The notes: generated by a model not told the origin, from the letters alone. A stretch of DNA of 64,000 nt from Microbulbifer sp. SAOS-129_SWC (GCF_039696035.1 NZ_CP155567.1:2041001-2105000), one strand, 5' to 3'. Shown: positions 44,009-54,256, counted from the first letter of the stretch. Program-made: numbers and translations.

Positions 44009-44629
44009 GTGTTTGAAATAATAAAATCCGGCGGTTGGCTGATGCTGCCAATCCTGCTTTGTTCTGTCGCCGTAATCGCTATCTGTATCGAGCGCTTCTG
44101 GACCCTGAATCCGCGCAAGATTGCGCCGCGCACGCTGTTGGGCGACGTCTGGGGGTGGCTAAAAAACAACCAGATCAGTGGCGAGAAGTTGAAAGAGCTG
44201 CGCGATTCCAGTGCGCTGGGGCGGATTTTTGCCGCCGGCCTTTCCAATTCCCGCCATGGCCGCGACGTGATGAAAGACAGCATTGAAGAAGCCGCCAGCC
44301 AGGTGGTGCACGATATGGAGCGTTTTCTTGGCGCTCTCGGCACCATCGCCGCGGTGGCACCGCTGATTGGCCTGTTGGGTACGGTACTGGGCATGATCCG
44401 GGTATTTACCGCCATCATGATGGAAGGCACCGGCAACGCCGGTGTGCTGGCCGGTGGTATCAGCCAGGCGCTGATCACCACTGCCGCGGGCCTGACCGTG
44501 GCCATTCCGGCGCTGATGGCGCACCGCTACTTCCAGCGCCGCGTGGACAGCATCGTTGTCACCATGGAGCAGGAAGCGGTCAAGCTGGTGGATGCGCTGC
44601 ACAGCGATCGCCGTATCGAAGCGGTCTGA
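44009..44629 (+). CDS. MotA/TolQ/ExbB-family proton channel protein
   Basis: About 206 residues with three membrane helices: one at the N-terminus (G-G-W-L-M-L-P-I-L-L-C-S-V) and two near the end (about 118-142 and 160-182, with A-P-L-I-G-L-L-G-T-V-L-G-M-I). The frame is open from 43964, but the GTG at 44009 matches the usual family start. Pairs with the ExbD-type gene to use the proton gradient for an outer-membrane or envelope process. In Pseudomonas the same pair (PA2983-2982) is next to comEC and lpxK. Confidence 0.88.
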   Translation: MFEIIKSGGWLMLPILLCSVAVIAICIERFWTLNPRKIAPRTLLGDVWGWLKNNQISGEKLKELRDSSALGRIFAAGLSNSRHGRDVMKDSIEEAASQVVHDMERFLGALGTIAAVAPLIGLLGTVLGMIRVFTAIMMEGTGNAGVLAGGISQALITTAAGLTVAIPALMAHRYFQRRVDSIVVTMEQEAVKLVDALHSDRRIEAV

Positions 44630-44642
44630 GCGAGGGCGAGCC

Positions 44643-45062
44643 ATGCAATTCCGCCGCCAAACCCGAGAGCAGGACGGGGTCAACCTGACACCGTTGATCG
44701 ATGTGGTGTTCCTGCTGCTGATCTTCTTTATGGTCTCCACCACCTTTACCAAGGAGAGCCACCTGGAGCTGAACCTGCCGGAAGCGTCGGGTACCCAGGC
44801 CGATGCGCAGCCCAAGACGGTCGAGATCCTGATCAACGCCGACGGTTCCTACGCCGTGGATGGCCGCGCGCTGATCAATAAAAAACTGACTACCCTGAAA
44901 TCGGCGCTGTCGGAAGTTTCCGCGGGCGAGTACAATCGCCCCCTGGTCATAACCGCCGACGCCACCGCCCAGCACCAGGCTGTGGTGCGGGCCATGGATG
45001 CTGCCGGTCAGCTGGGTTTCGTTCACCTCAGTATTACTACGCGGCAGCCGCAAGAGAACTAA
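44643..45062 (+). CDS. ExbD/TolR-family protein
   Basis: 139 residues with a single N-terminal membrane helix bearing the proton-carrying Asp (L-T-P-L-I-D-V-V-F-L-L-L-I-F-F-M) and a periplasmic domain. The start codon at 44643 has GAGG 7 nt upstream; the longer open frame from 44556 overlaps the ExbB-type gene. Forms a complex with the preceding protein. Confidence 0.92.
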   Translation: MQFRRQTREQDGVNLTPLIDVVFLLLIFFMVSTTFTKESHLELNLPEASGTQADAQPKTVEILINADGSYAVDGRALINKKLTTLKSALSEVSAGEYNRPLVITADATAQHQAVVRAMDAAGQLGFVHLSITTRQPQEN

Positions 45063-45150
45063 CCGAGCGGGTGCGCGCCTTCTCCCCCGCAGGGGCAGGG
45101 CGGTGCCCGCAGCCGGGTGGGAGACCGCCCGGCGCGCTGTAAGATATCGT

Positions 45151-46977
45151 ATGGATAAAGCCGCCACGCCCCCGAGTACTCCTCATGACGGGGCAACAAC
45201 CTACCGTCGCCTGCTGGGCTATGCACTGCCGCACTGGTCGATCTTCGCCCTGGCGGTATTCGGATTCCTGCTGTTTTCCTCCATGGGCGTCAGCCTGATT
45301 GCGGTTACCGAGCTGCTGCTCGACGCGGTCGGCGCCGGCATTCAGGAGAGCCGGGGTTTTCTCGCCAAAATTGTCGCCGCACATTTCCCTGGCGGCATGA
45401 TGCCCCAGGCCACTGCGCGCTGGATGATTCCGCTGGCGATGTTGATCATCATCGCCTTGCGTGCTTGCGGCAATTTTATCGGCAGCTACAGTCTCGCCTA
45501 TGTCGCGCGCGCGGTGATTCACGAGCTGCGCAGCCAGCTGTTCGTCAAAATTGGCGAGCTGCCCAGTGCCTATTTCGATCGCTATACCGGCGCTTACCTG
45601 ATCTCCAAGGTTTCTTACAATGTGGAGCAGGTAACGAATTCCATCACCAAGGCGGTCAAGGTACTGATCCGCGAATCCTTCACCACCATTGGCCTGCTGA
45701 TATACCTGTTGCTGGTGAACTGGAAACTGACGCTGACGTTTTTCCTGTTTGCGCCGCTGATCGCGTTTATCGTACGTATCGTTGGCAAGCGTTTCCGCAA
45801 ATTGAGCCACCGCATCCAGAACACCATGGGAGACGTAACCCACGTTACCCAGGAGGCGATCAACGGCTACCAGGTGGTGCGCATGTACGGTGGTCAGACG
45901 TACGAAAATGCACGCTTTGCCAAGGCCAGCGACGACAACCGCCAGCAGTTTATGAAGCTGGTGGTGGCGAACAATGCCAGTGTTTCCGTGATCCAGATCC
46001 TCGTCGGCCTGTCCACAGCGACCATTGTGTGGCTGGCGCTGGCGCCGGGCATGGTGGAATCCATGACCGCCGGTGTTTTTGCTGCCTATATCGGTGCCGC
46101 CGCCTCGCTGGCCAAGCCGGTGCGCAGCCTGTCGGAAGTGTTTGCGGATATCCAGAAGGGTATTGCCGCCGCAGAGAGTATTTTCGAAGTGTTCGACGCG
46201 CCGGTGGAGCCCGACAATGGCCACGCTGCGCTGCCGCAGCCGGTGCGCGGTGCGGTGACTTTCGAGCAGCTTGGTTTCCGCTACGACGAATCCGCACCGG
46301 CGGTGCTCACCGATATCAATTTTTCCGTGGTGCCGGGGCAGACGGTGGCGCTGGTCGGCGCTTCCGGTTCCGGCAAGAGTACGCTGGTGAGCCTGCTCGC
46401 ACGTTTCTACCAGCCTACCAGCGGGCGCATCCTGCTCGATGGTGCGGATATCGCCGAGCTGTCACTGGCGGATCTGCGCCGGCAGATCAGCATGGTGTCG
46501 CAGAACATCGTGTTGTTTAACGATACCGTCTACCGCAACATCGCATACGGCGAACTGGAAGGCGCCAGCCGCGAAGCCGTGGAGCGCGCGATGGCACTGG
46601 CACACGCCAGCGATTTCGTCGGCGAATTGCCGCGGGGGCTGGACACGGTGCTGGGCGACAACGCGCAGATGCTCTCCGGCGGCCAGCGCCAGCGCCTCGC
46701 CATTGCCCGCGCGCTGCTGAAAGATTCGCCGCTGCTGATTCTCGACGAGGCCACCTCGGCGCTGGACAACGAATCCGAGCGGCATATCCAGGCGGCGCTG
46801 GCCGAGGTGATGCGTGATCGCACTACCTTTGTGATTGCGCACCGCCTCAGTACCATTGAAAACGCCGACTGTATCCTGGTAATGGATCAGGGGCGCATCG
46901 TCGAGAGCGGCACCCACGCGCAGTTGGTCGAGCAGGGTGGTCGTTACGCGACCCTGCTGCAACAGCAATCCGGGTAG
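45151..46977 (+). CDS. msbA: Lipid A export ATP-binding/permease protein MsbA
   Basis: A 608-residue homodimeric flippase for lipid A-core across the inner membrane. Six membrane helices (about 25-320) are followed by an ATPase domain with Walker A V-G-A-S-G-S-G-K-S-T, signature L-S-G-G-Q-R-Q-R and Walker B L-L-I-L-D-E-A-T-S-A-L-D. The ATG at 45151 gives the family start; longer frames upstream are not used. lpxK follows 9 nt later. Confidence 0.95.
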   Translation: MDKAATPPSTPHDGATTYRRLLGYALPHWSIFALAVFGFLLFSSMGVSLIAVTELLLDAVGAGIQESRGFLAKIVAAHFPGGMMPQATARWMIPLAMLIIIALRACGNFIGSYSLAYVARAVIHELRSQLFVKIGELPSAYFDRYTGAYLISKVSYNVEQVTNSITKAVKVLIRESFTTIGLLIYLLLVNWKLTLTFFLFAPLIAFIVRIVGKRFRKLSHRIQNTMGDVTHVTQEAINGYQVVRMYGGQTYENARFAKASDDNRQQFMKLVVANNASVSVIQILVGLSTATIVWLALAPGMVESMTAGVFAAYIGAAASLAKPVRSLSEVFADIQKGIAAAESIFEVFDAPVEPDNGHAALPQPVRGAVTFEQLGFRYDESAPAVLTDINFSVVPGQTVALVGASGSGKSTLVSLLARFYQPTSGRILLDGADIAELSLADLRRQISMVSQNIVLFNDTVYRNIAYGELEGASREAVERAMALAHASDFVGELPRGLDTVLGDNAQMLSGGQRQRLAIARALLKDSPLLILDEATSALDNESERHIQAALAEVMRDRTTFVIAHRLSTIENADCILVMDQGRIVESGTHAQLVEQGGRYATLLQQQSG

Positions 46978-46986
46978 GAATACGGG

Positions 46987-48015
46987 ATGTCACTGGAAGA
47001 CTGGTTTAATAAACGCTGGTATCCGTCTGAAGGGCGCGATAGCTCTCTGCCACTGCTGGCACCGCTGTCGGCGCTCTACGGCGCGGTGAGCCAGCGGCGG
47101 CGCGATGCCAGCCGCGACAACCCGCCGGCGCCGCTGCCGGTGCCGGTGATCGTGGTGGGTAATATCACCGTCGGTGGCGCCGGCAAGACGCCGCTGGTGG
47201 CGGAGCTGGCGCGCTGGTTGAGCGAACGCGGCCGGACCCCGGGGATTGTCAGCCGCGGTTACGGCGGTCGCGCCAAGCAGTATCCGTATCAGGTCACCGC
47301 GCAGTCGCACCCGCTGGAATCCGGCGACGAGCCGCTGATGCTGCACCTGCTGACCGGTCTGCCGGTGATGGTGTCCCCGCACCGCGCCGAGGCGGCGCGG
47401 GCACTGATCGATTACCACAACTGTGACGTGATCCTGGCCGACGATGGCTTGCAGCACTACCAGCTCTGGCGCAGCATGGAGATCTGTGTGGTCGACGGCC
47501 AGCGCGGGCTCGGCAACGGCAAGCTACTGCCGCGCGGCCCGCTGCGGGAGCCGCTGGATCGCCTGAACAGCGTCGATCTGGTGGTCGCCAATGGCGAACC
47601 GGAAGCGCACGTGCGTGCGCAGTGCGGCGACGCGCTGCAGTACACCATGACCCTGCAGCCGTCTGCGTGGCACCAGTTCAACCTGGACCAGACCTCCACA
47701 CTCAAACTCACGTCCGGCCCCGAGCCGGGGCCGGTGCACGGTGTCGCCGCCATCGGCAATCCGCAGCGTTTTTTCCGCGAGCTGCATCAGCTCGGTTATC
47801 GTGTTACCGAGCAGGCTTTCGCCGACCATCACCAGTTCAGTGCGCAGGAATTGCATTTCGACGGCGAGACGCCGGTGATCATGACCATGAAGGATGCGGT
47901 CAAGTGCCGTGATTTCTGGCAGAGCCACTGGTGGGCGCTGGAAGTGCGCGCGCAACTGCCGGACCTGTTTTATCAAAAAGTTCATCAACACCTGCAGACG
48001 TTTTCCCCATCATGA
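46987..48015 (+). CDS. lpxK: Tetraacyldisaccharide 4'-kinase LpxK
   Basis: Phosphorylates the 4' position of the lipid A precursor DS-1-P to lipid IVA. 342 residues; P-loop [12 protein letters not shown] (58-69), S-R-G-Y-G-G-R and D-D-G-L-Q-H are the family hallmarks. Its TGA overlaps the kdsB ATG (ATGA, 48012-48015). A Trm112-like small gene that often lies between lpxK and kdsB is absent. Confidence 0.95.
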   Translation: MSLEDWFNKRWYPSEGRDSSLPLLAPLSALYGAVSQRRRDASRDNPPAPLPVPVIVVGNITVGGAGKTPLVAELARWLSERGRTPGIVSRGYGGRAKQYPYQVTAQSHPLESGDEPLMLHLLTGLPVMVSPHRAEAARALIDYHNCDVILADDGLQHYQLWRSMEICVVDGQRGLGNGKLLPRGPLREPLDRLNSVDLVVANGEPEAHVRAQCGDALQYTMTLQPSAWHQFNLDQTSTLKLTSGPEPGPVHGVAAIGNPQRFFRELHQLGYRVTEQAFADHHQFSAQELHFDGETPVIMTMKDAVKCRDFWQSHWWALEVRAQLPDLFYQKVHQHLQTFSPS

Positions 48016-48779
48016 CCAACGCGCTTTCTTTCGACGTAATTATTCCGGCCCGCTATGCCTCCAGCCGCCTGCCGGGCAAGCCGCTGGCAGATATTGCCGG
48101 CCGCCCGATGGTGCAGCGGGTGTACGAGCGCGCGCAGCAGAGCCGTGCCGAGCGGGTCATTGTGGCCACTGACGATATGCGCGTGGCGGAAGCGGTGCAG
48201 GGTTTCGGCGGCGAAGTGGTAATGACTTCTGCCGAGCATGCCTCCGGCACCGACCGCTTGCAGGAAGTGGCGGCCAATCTGGGGCTTGGCGACGACCGCA
48301 TCCTGGTCAATGTCCAGGGTGACGAACCGCTGATTCCGCCACAGGTGATCGACCAGGTCGCGGCCAACCTGGCCGCCAACCCCGGGGCCGGTGTGGCCAC
48401 GCTGGCGGAGCCGATTCACACGCTGGAAGATTTCCGCAACCCGAATATCGTCAAGGTGGTGGCGGCGGAATCGGGCCTCGCGCGCTATTTTTCCCGCGCG
48501 CCGATACCCTGGCCGCGCGATGCCTTCGCGGTTGAGGCCACGGTACTGCCCGCGGGCCTGGTGCCGCGCCGCCATATTGGGATCTACGCGTATCGGGTGG
48601 CGCTGCTGAATCAATTCGTCTCCTGGCCGATGGCGCCGCTCGAGGCGATAGAGAGCCTGGAGCAATTGCGCTTTCTCTACCACGACGAAAGCATCCATGT
48701 CGCCGATGCGGCCGCGGAAGTGCCCGGTGGCGTAGACACCGAGCAGGACTTGCAGCGCATGCGCGAGTTACTGGCGTGA
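48012..48779 (+). CDS. kdsB: 3-deoxy-manno-octulosonate cytidylyltransferase
   Basis: Activates Kdo with CTP for LPS inner core synthesis. 255 residues with the nucleotide motif [16 protein letters not shown] at the N-terminus and N-V-Q-G-D-E-P. The ATG at 48012 is used rather than the longer frame from 47931 because the overlapping ATGA couples it to lpxK. Confidence 0.95.
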   Translation: MTNALSFDVIIPARYASSRLPGKPLADIAGRPMVQRVYERAQQSRAERVIVATDDMRVAEAVQGFGGEVVMTSAEHASGTDRLQEVAANLGLGDDRILVNVQGDEPLIPPQVIDQVAANLAANPGAGVATLAEPIHTLEDFRNPNIVKVVAAESGLARYFSRAPIPWPRDAFAVEATVLPAGLVPRRHIGIYAYRVALLNQFVSWPMAPLEAIESLEQLRFLYHDESIHVADAAAEVPGGVDTEQDLQRMRELLA

Positions 48780-48795
48780 CAGCGGGAGTAAGCCG

Positions 48796-49818
48796 TTGAG
48801 CGGAATAGAGCGCAACGTCGACCTGCAGCCGTTGAATACCATGGCGATCGCTGCGTGCGCGGCACACTTCGCGCGGGTGGAAAACCTCGACGATCTGCGC
48901 GAGGCGCTGGTCTATGCGCGCCAGCACAAGCTGCCGATCCTGCCGCTGGGCGGCGGCAGCAATGTCGTGCTGACCGGCGATTACCCGGGGCTGGTCATCC
49001 TCCTGGAACTGCGCAGCCTGACCCTGGAAAAGATCGATGGTGCCACCCGCGTCAGCGCCGCTGCCGGTGAGAATTGGCACCAACTGGTAATGCACACGGT
49101 CGAGCGCGGTCTCGGTGGCCTGGAAAACCTGGCGTTGATACCCGGCCGTATCGGCGCCGCGCCGATTCAGAATATCGGCGCTTATGGTGTTGAGCTGCGG
49201 GACACTTTTTGCGATCTGCAGGCGGTGCATATTGCCACCGGGGAGCTGCGCGAATTCAGCGCCGCCGACTGCGCCTTCGGTTACCGCGACAGCGTGTTCA
49301 AACGCAGCGTTCGCGACGAGTACATCATTACCCGGGTGCGCCTGCAGCTCCCGGAAGAGTGGCGCGCCCACACCGAATACCCGGCACTGCGCCAGTATGT
49401 GGAGCAGCACCATCGGGGCAGTGACCCGCTGACCCCGGCGGAAGTCGCACGGGCGGTGATTGCGATCCGCAACAGCAAACTGCCCGATCCGGCCAAGATT
49501 CCCAACACCGGCAGCTTCTTCAAAAACCCGCTGGTGGACGACGACTGCTACCGGCGCCTGAAGGCGGAGCACCCAGACCTGGTGGCCTTCGCCGCCGGCG
49601 ATCAGTGGAAGCTCGCCGCCGGCTGGCTGATCGACCGCGCTGGCTGGCGCGGCCTGCGCCGCGATGCCGTCGGCGTCCACGATCGCCAGGCTCTGGTGCT
49701 GGTCAATCCCGGTCGCGGCACAGGCGCGCAGGTGACTGGCCTCGCCGCCGACATCGCTGCCGATATCCGTACCAAATTCGGTGTCACGCTGGAGCCTGAA
49801 CCCCGTTACTACCCATAA
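48796..49818 (+). CDS. murB: UDP-N-acetylenolpyruvoylglucosamine reductase
   Basis: Reduces UDP-GlcNAc-enolpyruvate to UDP-MurNAc with FAD and NADPH in peptidoglycan synthesis. 340 residues, E. coli-type (type I). P-L-G-G-G-S-N, L-I-P-G-R-I-G-A-A-P-I-Q-N-I-G-A-Y-G, S-F-F-K-N-P (catalytic Ser) and E-P-E-P-R (catalytic Glu) are all present. TTG start, with GGGAG 8 nt upstream. Last of the cell-envelope genes in the operon. Confidence 0.95.
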   Translation: MSGIERNVDLQPLNTMAIAACAAHFARVENLDDLREALVYARQHKLPILPLGGGSNVVLTGDYPGLVILLELRSLTLEKIDGATRVSAAAGENWHQLVMHTVERGLGGLENLALIPGRIGAAPIQNIGAYGVELRDTFCDLQAVHIATGELREFSAADCAFGYRDSVFKRSVRDEYIITRVRLQLPEEWRAHTEYPALRQYVEQHHRGSDPLTPAEVARAVIAIRNSKLPDPAKIPNTGSFFKNPLVDDDCYRRLKAEHPDLVAFAAGDQWKLAAGWLIDRAGWRGLRRDAVGVHDRQALVLVNPGRGTGAQVTGLAADIAADIRTKFGVTLEPEPRYYP

Positions 49819-49873
49819 GGTGCGCCGAGCGCATCATCCGAACCGGCGGTGCGCGCGGCGCACCCACTGAACA

Positions 49874-50509
49874 TTGAATGAGCTGACCTTCCAAACTCGC
49901 GCCATTGCTCTGGCCGCCGATTACCCGGATGCCGAGTGGCCGGACCTGTCCCCCGGCCACGCGCTGCTGATTCGCGGCTGGCTGTCGGTGCGGGAGGCGC
50001 AGCAGCTGTTCGATGACTGCCTGCGGCGCTTGCCCTGGGAGCAACCACGCCTGCGGCTGTTTGGCCGCGAGCACCCGATTCCACGCCGCCACGCGTTTGT
50101 CGGCGATGCCGAGGCGGTGTACCGCTGGTCGGGGTTGGAACAGCAGCCGCGGCCGTGGACAGGCGCGCTGGCACAGCTCCGTGACCGCCTCAATCATGCC
50201 GGTTTCCCGTTCAATTCGGTGCTGGTCAATCACTACCGCGGTGGGGCCGACAGTATGGGCTGGCACGCGGATAACGAACGCGAACTGGGGCCGCATCCGG
50301 TGGTGGCGACGATCAGCCTGGGGCAGCAGCGGCGGCTGGCGTTCAAACGCCGCGGCGGCGGTGGTCGGGTTCCGCTGGATCTGCCGGCCGGCTCGCTGCT
50401 GCTGACGTCCGGCGCAGTACAGCATCACTGGTTGCACGGTGTCGCCAAAAGTGCACGTCCGCTGGGCCAGCGGATCAGTCTGACCTACCGGAATATTATC
50501 TATGTCTAA
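49874..50509 (+). CDS. AlkB-family alpha-ketoglutarate-dependent dioxygenase
   Basis: A 211-residue non-haem iron oxygenase that removes alkyl groups from DNA or RNA bases. Iron ligands H-A-D in S-M-G-W-H-A-D-N-E and the second His in Q-H-H-W-L-H-G-V; the 2-oxoglutarate Arg in R-I-S-L-T-Y-R-N. No good ATG; TTG at 49874 is the only start that keeps the domain whole, and its ribosome-binding site is weak. It follows murB by 55 nt and may be part of the same transcript. Confidence 0.88.
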   Translation: MNELTFQTRAIALAADYPDAEWPDLSPGHALLIRGWLSVREAQQLFDDCLRRLPWEQPRLRLFGREHPIPRRHAFVGDAEAVYRWSGLEQQPRPWTGALAQLRDRLNHAGFPFNSVLVNHYRGGADSMGWHADNERELGPHPVVATISLGQQRRLAFKRRGGGGRVPLDLPAGSLLLTSGAVQHHWLHGVAKSARPLGQRISLTYRNIIYV

Positions 50510-50720
50510 AAACGGGTTTCTTATGCCAATCCGATAGCCTGAACCGGGGCTCTCCAGCTTTGCACCCACGGGTTTGTCTGGTATGTTGCAAAGAGGCTCT
50601 GTGGATGGAACTTTGTAAGGTACTTTGAGACCTTGCCGGGCAATAACAAGAACTGCTAGCGGGCGAGCGACGTGGAAGCTCAGCGACGCAGGCACTGCAA
50701 TATCCGTAGTTGGGGCTAAT

Positions 50721-51374
50721 TTGATCAAGGTCTTAGTGGTGGACGATCACGACCTGGTGCGCATGGGAATTTCGCGCATGCTGAGTGACGTCGCCGGTAT
50801 CAAAGTTGTGGGTGAGGCCAACAGCGGCGAAGAGGCGCTCGCGTTCGCACGAGAGTCGGAAGTCGACGTCATCCTGATGGACGTCAAAATGCCGGGAATG
50901 GGTGGGCTGGAAGCCACCCGCAAGCTGTTGTCCCGCTATCCCCAGGCGAGGGTCATCGTGGTCAGCGCACTGGATGACGACCTGTTTACCGAACGCCTGA
51001 TGGGCGCCGGTGCACTGGGTTACCTGACCAAGGGCGCGACGCTCGAGGAAATGGTCAAGGCGATCCATACCGTCGTGGCGGGCGATGTTTACATCAGCAG
51101 CGTGGTCGCTACCCGCATGGCGATGCGCAACGTCAATGGCAAGGCGACGAAAGCTTCACCGTTTGACGATCTCTCCGCGCGCGAGCTGCAGATCGCTGAA
51201 AAAATCGTCAGGGGCAGTAAGGTGGCGGAAATTGCCGATACCCTTTCTGTGAGCCCGAAGACGGTCAACAGTTACCGCTACCGGATTTTCGATAAGCTGA
51301 AAATTCACAGCGATGTGGAGCTGACTTTGCTCGCGGTGAAATACCAGCTGTTGGATCCGGAGGCCGCCGTATAA
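50721..51374 (+). CDS. gacA: Two-component response regulator GacA/UvrY
   Basis: A 217-residue NarL/FixJ-type regulator. Receiver domain with the phospho-acceptor in V-I-L-M-D-V-K-M-P-G-M-G-G, a conserved Lys in L-T-K-G-A, and a LuxR-type helix-turn-helix (L-S-A-R-E-L-Q-I-A-E-K, V-S-P-K-T-V-N-S-Y-R-Y-R). Starts at TTG 50721 (L-I-K-V-L-V-V-D-D-H), matching the family. Controls small RNAs RsmY/Z or CsrB/C with sensor GacS/BarA. The gacA-uvrC-pgsA order is conserved in gammaproteobacteria. Confidence 0.93.
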   Translation: MIKVLVVDDHDLVRMGISRMLSDVAGIKVVGEANSGEEALAFARESEVDVILMDVKMPGMGGLEATRKLLSRYPQARVIVVSALDDDLFTERLMGAGALGYLTKGATLEEMVKAIHTVVAGDVYISSVVATRMAMRNVNGKATKASPFDDLSARELQIAEKIVRGSKVAEIADTLSVSPKTVNSYRYRIFDKLKIHSDVELTLLAVKYQLLDPEAAV

Positions 51375-51474
51375 TACGGCGGCCTGTCGAAGCGCGTTAC
51401 GCGTTAGAAGCGCGGTAGCAGCGCTCTAGGAGCGGCCATAGGCCGCGATCATATCCCCCCGAATTTACCGCCAG

Positions 51475-53289
51475 ATGTTCGACAGCAAACGCTTCCTGCC
51501 AACCGTCACCCGCAAGCCCGGCGTCTACCAGATGTTCGACGCGGAAGGGCGTATTCTGTATGTCGGCAAAGCGAAGAATCTGCGCAACCGGCTCTCCAGT
51601 TATTTTCGCGCCTCGGGCCTGACTGCCAAAACCATGGCGCTGGTGCAGCGCATCGAAACCATTGAGGTAACGGTCACCCGCAGCGAGACCGAGGCCCTGG
51701 TGCTGGAGCAGAGCCTGATCAAGTCGCAGCGCCCGCCGTATAACATCATGCTGCGGGACGACAAGGGCTACCCCTATATTTTCTTGTCCAGCCGCGACAC
51801 TTTTCCGCGCATTGCCCTGCACCGTGGCGCGAAAAGAAAAAAAGGGCAGTACTTCGGCCCATTCCCGAGCGCGTCGTCGGTGCGCGACAGTCTGAACTTT
51901 TTGCAGAAGACGTTTCGCATTCGCTCCTGCGAAGACAGTGTCTTCCGCAATCGCTCGCGCCCCTGCCTGCAGTACCAGATCCAGCGCTGTACGGCGCCCT
52001 GTGTCGACTTTATCAGCGAGGCGGATTACCACCAGGACGTGCGCCACGCGGAGATGTTCCTGAGCGGTAAGAGCGATTCCATCATCCGCGAGCTGGCCGA
52101 TGAGATGGACCGCGCCTCCCGCGCGCTGGAATTCGAGAAGGCCGCGCGCCTGCGCGACCAGATTTCCGCGCTGCGCCGGCTGCAGGCAGACCAGGTGGCC
52201 GAGCGCGGCAGTGGCGATGTGGATGTACTCGGCGTGGCCAGTGTCGGCGGTGCCTGCTGCGTGCACATCCTGTTTATCCGCCAGGGACGTATCCTCGGCA
52301 GCCGCAGCTACTTCCCGGACGAACGCCTGGGGCTCGGCAGCGCGGAGTTGCTGTCCGCCTTTATCCCGCAGTTTTACCTGGGCAGCCAGCGCGAAGTGCC
52401 GCGGGAAATTCTCACCTCGCAACCGGTCGATGATGCCGAGCTGCTGCAGACGGCACTGAAAGAGCAGGGTGGTCGCGAGGTGTCTATCGTCCACCGGCTG
52501 CGCGGCAACCGCGCCACCTGGGTGAGCATGGCGCAACAGGCGGCGGAGCAGAACCTGAACAGCCGCACCGCCGCACAGCAGAAACTACAGGGCCGTTTTG
52601 AGGCGCTGCAGGAGGCGCTGGAGCTGGAGCAGCTGCCGGAGCGCCTGGAGTGCTTCGATATCAGCCACTCCAGCGGTGAGGCCACCGTGGCCTCCTGCGT
52701 GGTGTTTGATACCGGTGGCGCAGTGAAATCCGACTACCGCCGTTTCAACATCGACAATATCCAGGCCGGCGATGATTACGCGGCCATGGCGCAGGCGCTG
52801 AAGCGCCGCTATACGCGGCTGTCCAGCGGTGAGGGCAAGTTCCCCAATATTCTGCTGATTGACGGCGGCAAAGGCCAGGTGCGCCAGGCGGTGGAGGCGC
52901 TCAACGAACTGGGCGTGGTGGGTGTGCAGATTGTCGGGGTGGCCAAGGGCACCACCCGCAAGGCGGGCTTCGAGACGCTGCATGTAGTAGCCAGTAACAA
53001 AGAACTGGTAATGTCCGCCGATTCGCCGGCCCTGCACCTGATTCAGCAGGTGCGCGACGAGGCGCATCGCTTTGCCATTACCGGGCACCGCCAGCGCCGC
53101 GACAAGAAGCGGCGCGAATCGCCGCTCGAGGGGATTGCCGGCGTCGGCCCGGCGCGGCGCCGCGCGCTGCTGCGCCACTTCGGCGGCCTGCAGGAGATTC
53201 GCCGCGCCTCCGTGAGCGAGATCGCCGGGGTTGAAGGCGTCAGCCAAAAGCTGGCTCAGGATATATACTCGGCACTGCACAGCGAATAG
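51475..53289 (+). CDS. uvrC: UvrABC system protein C
   Basis: Makes both incisions in nucleotide excision repair. 604 residues: GIY-YIG nuclease (about 13-95, P-G-V-Y-Q-M and Y-V-G-K-A-K), a Cys-containing segment (C-L-Q-Y-Q-I-Q-R-C-T-A-P-C), UVR domain for UvrB (about 205-240), RNase H-like nuclease with D-I-S-H-S-S-G and L-I-D-G-G-K-G-Q, and helix-hairpin-helix (G-V-G-P-A-R-R-R-A-L-L). Placed between gacA and pgsA in the standard order. Confidence 0.96.
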   Translation: MFDSKRFLPTVTRKPGVYQMFDAEGRILYVGKAKNLRNRLSSYFRASGLTAKTMALVQRIETIEVTVTRSETEALVLEQSLIKSQRPPYNIMLRDDKGYPYIFLSSRDTFPRIALHRGAKRKKGQYFGPFPSASSVRDSLNFLQKTFRIRSCEDSVFRNRSRPCLQYQIQRCTAPCVDFISEADYHQDVRHAEMFLSGKSDSIIRELADEMDRASRALEFEKAARLRDQISALRRLQADQVAERGSGDVDVLGVASVGGACCVHILFIRQGRILGSRSYFPDERLGLGSAELLSAFIPQFYLGSQREVPREILTSQPVDDAELLQTALKEQGGREVSIVHRLRGNRATWVSMAQQAAEQNLNSRTAAQQKLQGRFEALQEALELEQLPERLECFDISHSSGEATVASCVVFDTGGAVKSDYRRFNIDNIQAGDDYAAMAQALKRRYTRLSSGEGKFPNILLIDGGKGQVRQAVEALNELGVVGVQIVGVAKGTTRKAGFETLHVVASNKELVMSADSPALHLIQQVRDEAHRFAITGHRQRRDKKRRESPLEGIAGVGPARRRALLRHFGGLQEIRRASVSEIAGVEGVSQKLAQDIYSALHSE

Positions 53290-53397
53290 TCGGGAACTGT
53301 CGCCAATCAACAAAATTTTACGTTTCAGTCGGCTTTTGGCGTTTTATTTTTCGCGGTGGCTTGATAAGTTACGCGCACCTTAAGTACAGGGAACAGC

Positions 53398-53964
53398 ATG
53401 ACACTCGCCAATCAACTGACTCTGCTCCGCGTGGCACTGATACCGGTATTCGTGCTGGTGTTTTACCTTCCCTACAAATGGAGCTACCTGGCCTCTGCGG
53501 TGATCTTCGCCGCTGCCGCCGCCACCGACTGGTTGGACGGCTATCTGGCGCGCAAGCTCAATCAGACGACGCCTTTTGGTGCCTTTCTCGATCCGGTGGC
53601 CGACAAACTGATGGTCGCTGTCGCACTGGTGTTGCTGGTGGGCCTGCACAAGAATCCCTGGTTCACCATTGCCGCTGCCGTGATTATCGGCCGCGAAATC
53701 GCCGTGTCTGCGCTGCGCGAGTGGATGGCCGAGCTGGGCAAGCGCAGCAGTGTGGCGGTGTCCTATATCGGCAAGATCAAGACCACCGCACAGATGGCCG
53801 CGATCATCGTGTTGCTGGCCTTCGATGTACGCGAGTATCCGGTGATGGAGACCATCGGCTATGTGCTGCTGTATATCGCCGCCGCGCTGACCCTCTGGAC
53901 CATGGTGCTGTACCTGCGCGCCGCCTGGCCGACATTGATGAGTGACGAGCAGTCCGGCGCTTAA
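53398..53964 (+). CDS. pgsA: CDP-diacylglycerol--glycerol-3-phosphate 3-phosphatidyltransferase
   Basis: First committed step of phosphatidylglycerol synthesis. 188 residues, about five membrane spans, and the CDP-alcohol phosphotransferase signature D-G-Y-L-A-R-x8-G-x3-D-P-V-A-D. Conserved position after uvrC. Confidence 0.95.
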   Translation: MTLANQLTLLRVALIPVFVLVFYLPYKWSYLASAVIFAAAAATDWLDGYLARKLNQTTPFGAFLDPVADKLMVAVALVLLVGLHKNPWFTIAAAVIIGREIAVSALREWMAELGKRSSVAVSYIGKIKTTAQMAAIIVLLAFDVREYPVMETIGYVLLYIAAALTLWTMVLYLRAAWPTLMSDEQSGA

Positions 53965-53991
53965 CGGCGTTGGGAGCTGTGCAAATTTTTT

Positions 53992-54014
53992 AAAACCCGC
54001 TACGGCGGGTTTTT
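53992..54014. terminator. Bidirectional terminator between pgsA and tRNA-Leu
   Basis: CCCGC-TACG-GCGGG with A's on the left and T's on the right. It ends pgsA on one strand and the tRNA transcript on the other. Confidence 0.85.
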
Positions 54015-54170
54015 GCATTTTGGGGTGAAGTATTTTCGCTGGGCGCTTGCAGGCTGTTTTATTTCGACAGAAATATTCCTGCGGGAAGGGTGTTTGTGCC
54101 AGGGGTAACAATCGGAGCGTAGAATTGCTGGCCGCGAAAATTTTCGGGAGGGTTTTGTGTGGGTAGGTGT

Positions 54171-54256
54171 TGGTGCCCGGGGCGGGACTTGAACCCGCAC
54201 GGCCAGAAGCCGAGGGATTTTAAATCCCTTGTGTCTACCAATTCCACCACCCGGGC
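54171..54256 (-). tRNA. tRNA-Leu (anticodon TAA)
   Basis: The minus strand folds as a class II tRNA with acceptor GCCCGGG/CCCGGGC, an anticodon stem AGGGA/TCCCT around TTTAAAA (anticodon TAA), a variable arm, the TTCAAGTC T-loop and an encoded CCA. In E. coli the corresponding leuZ lies in the glyW-cysT-leuZ cluster beside pgsA. Confidence 0.95.
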
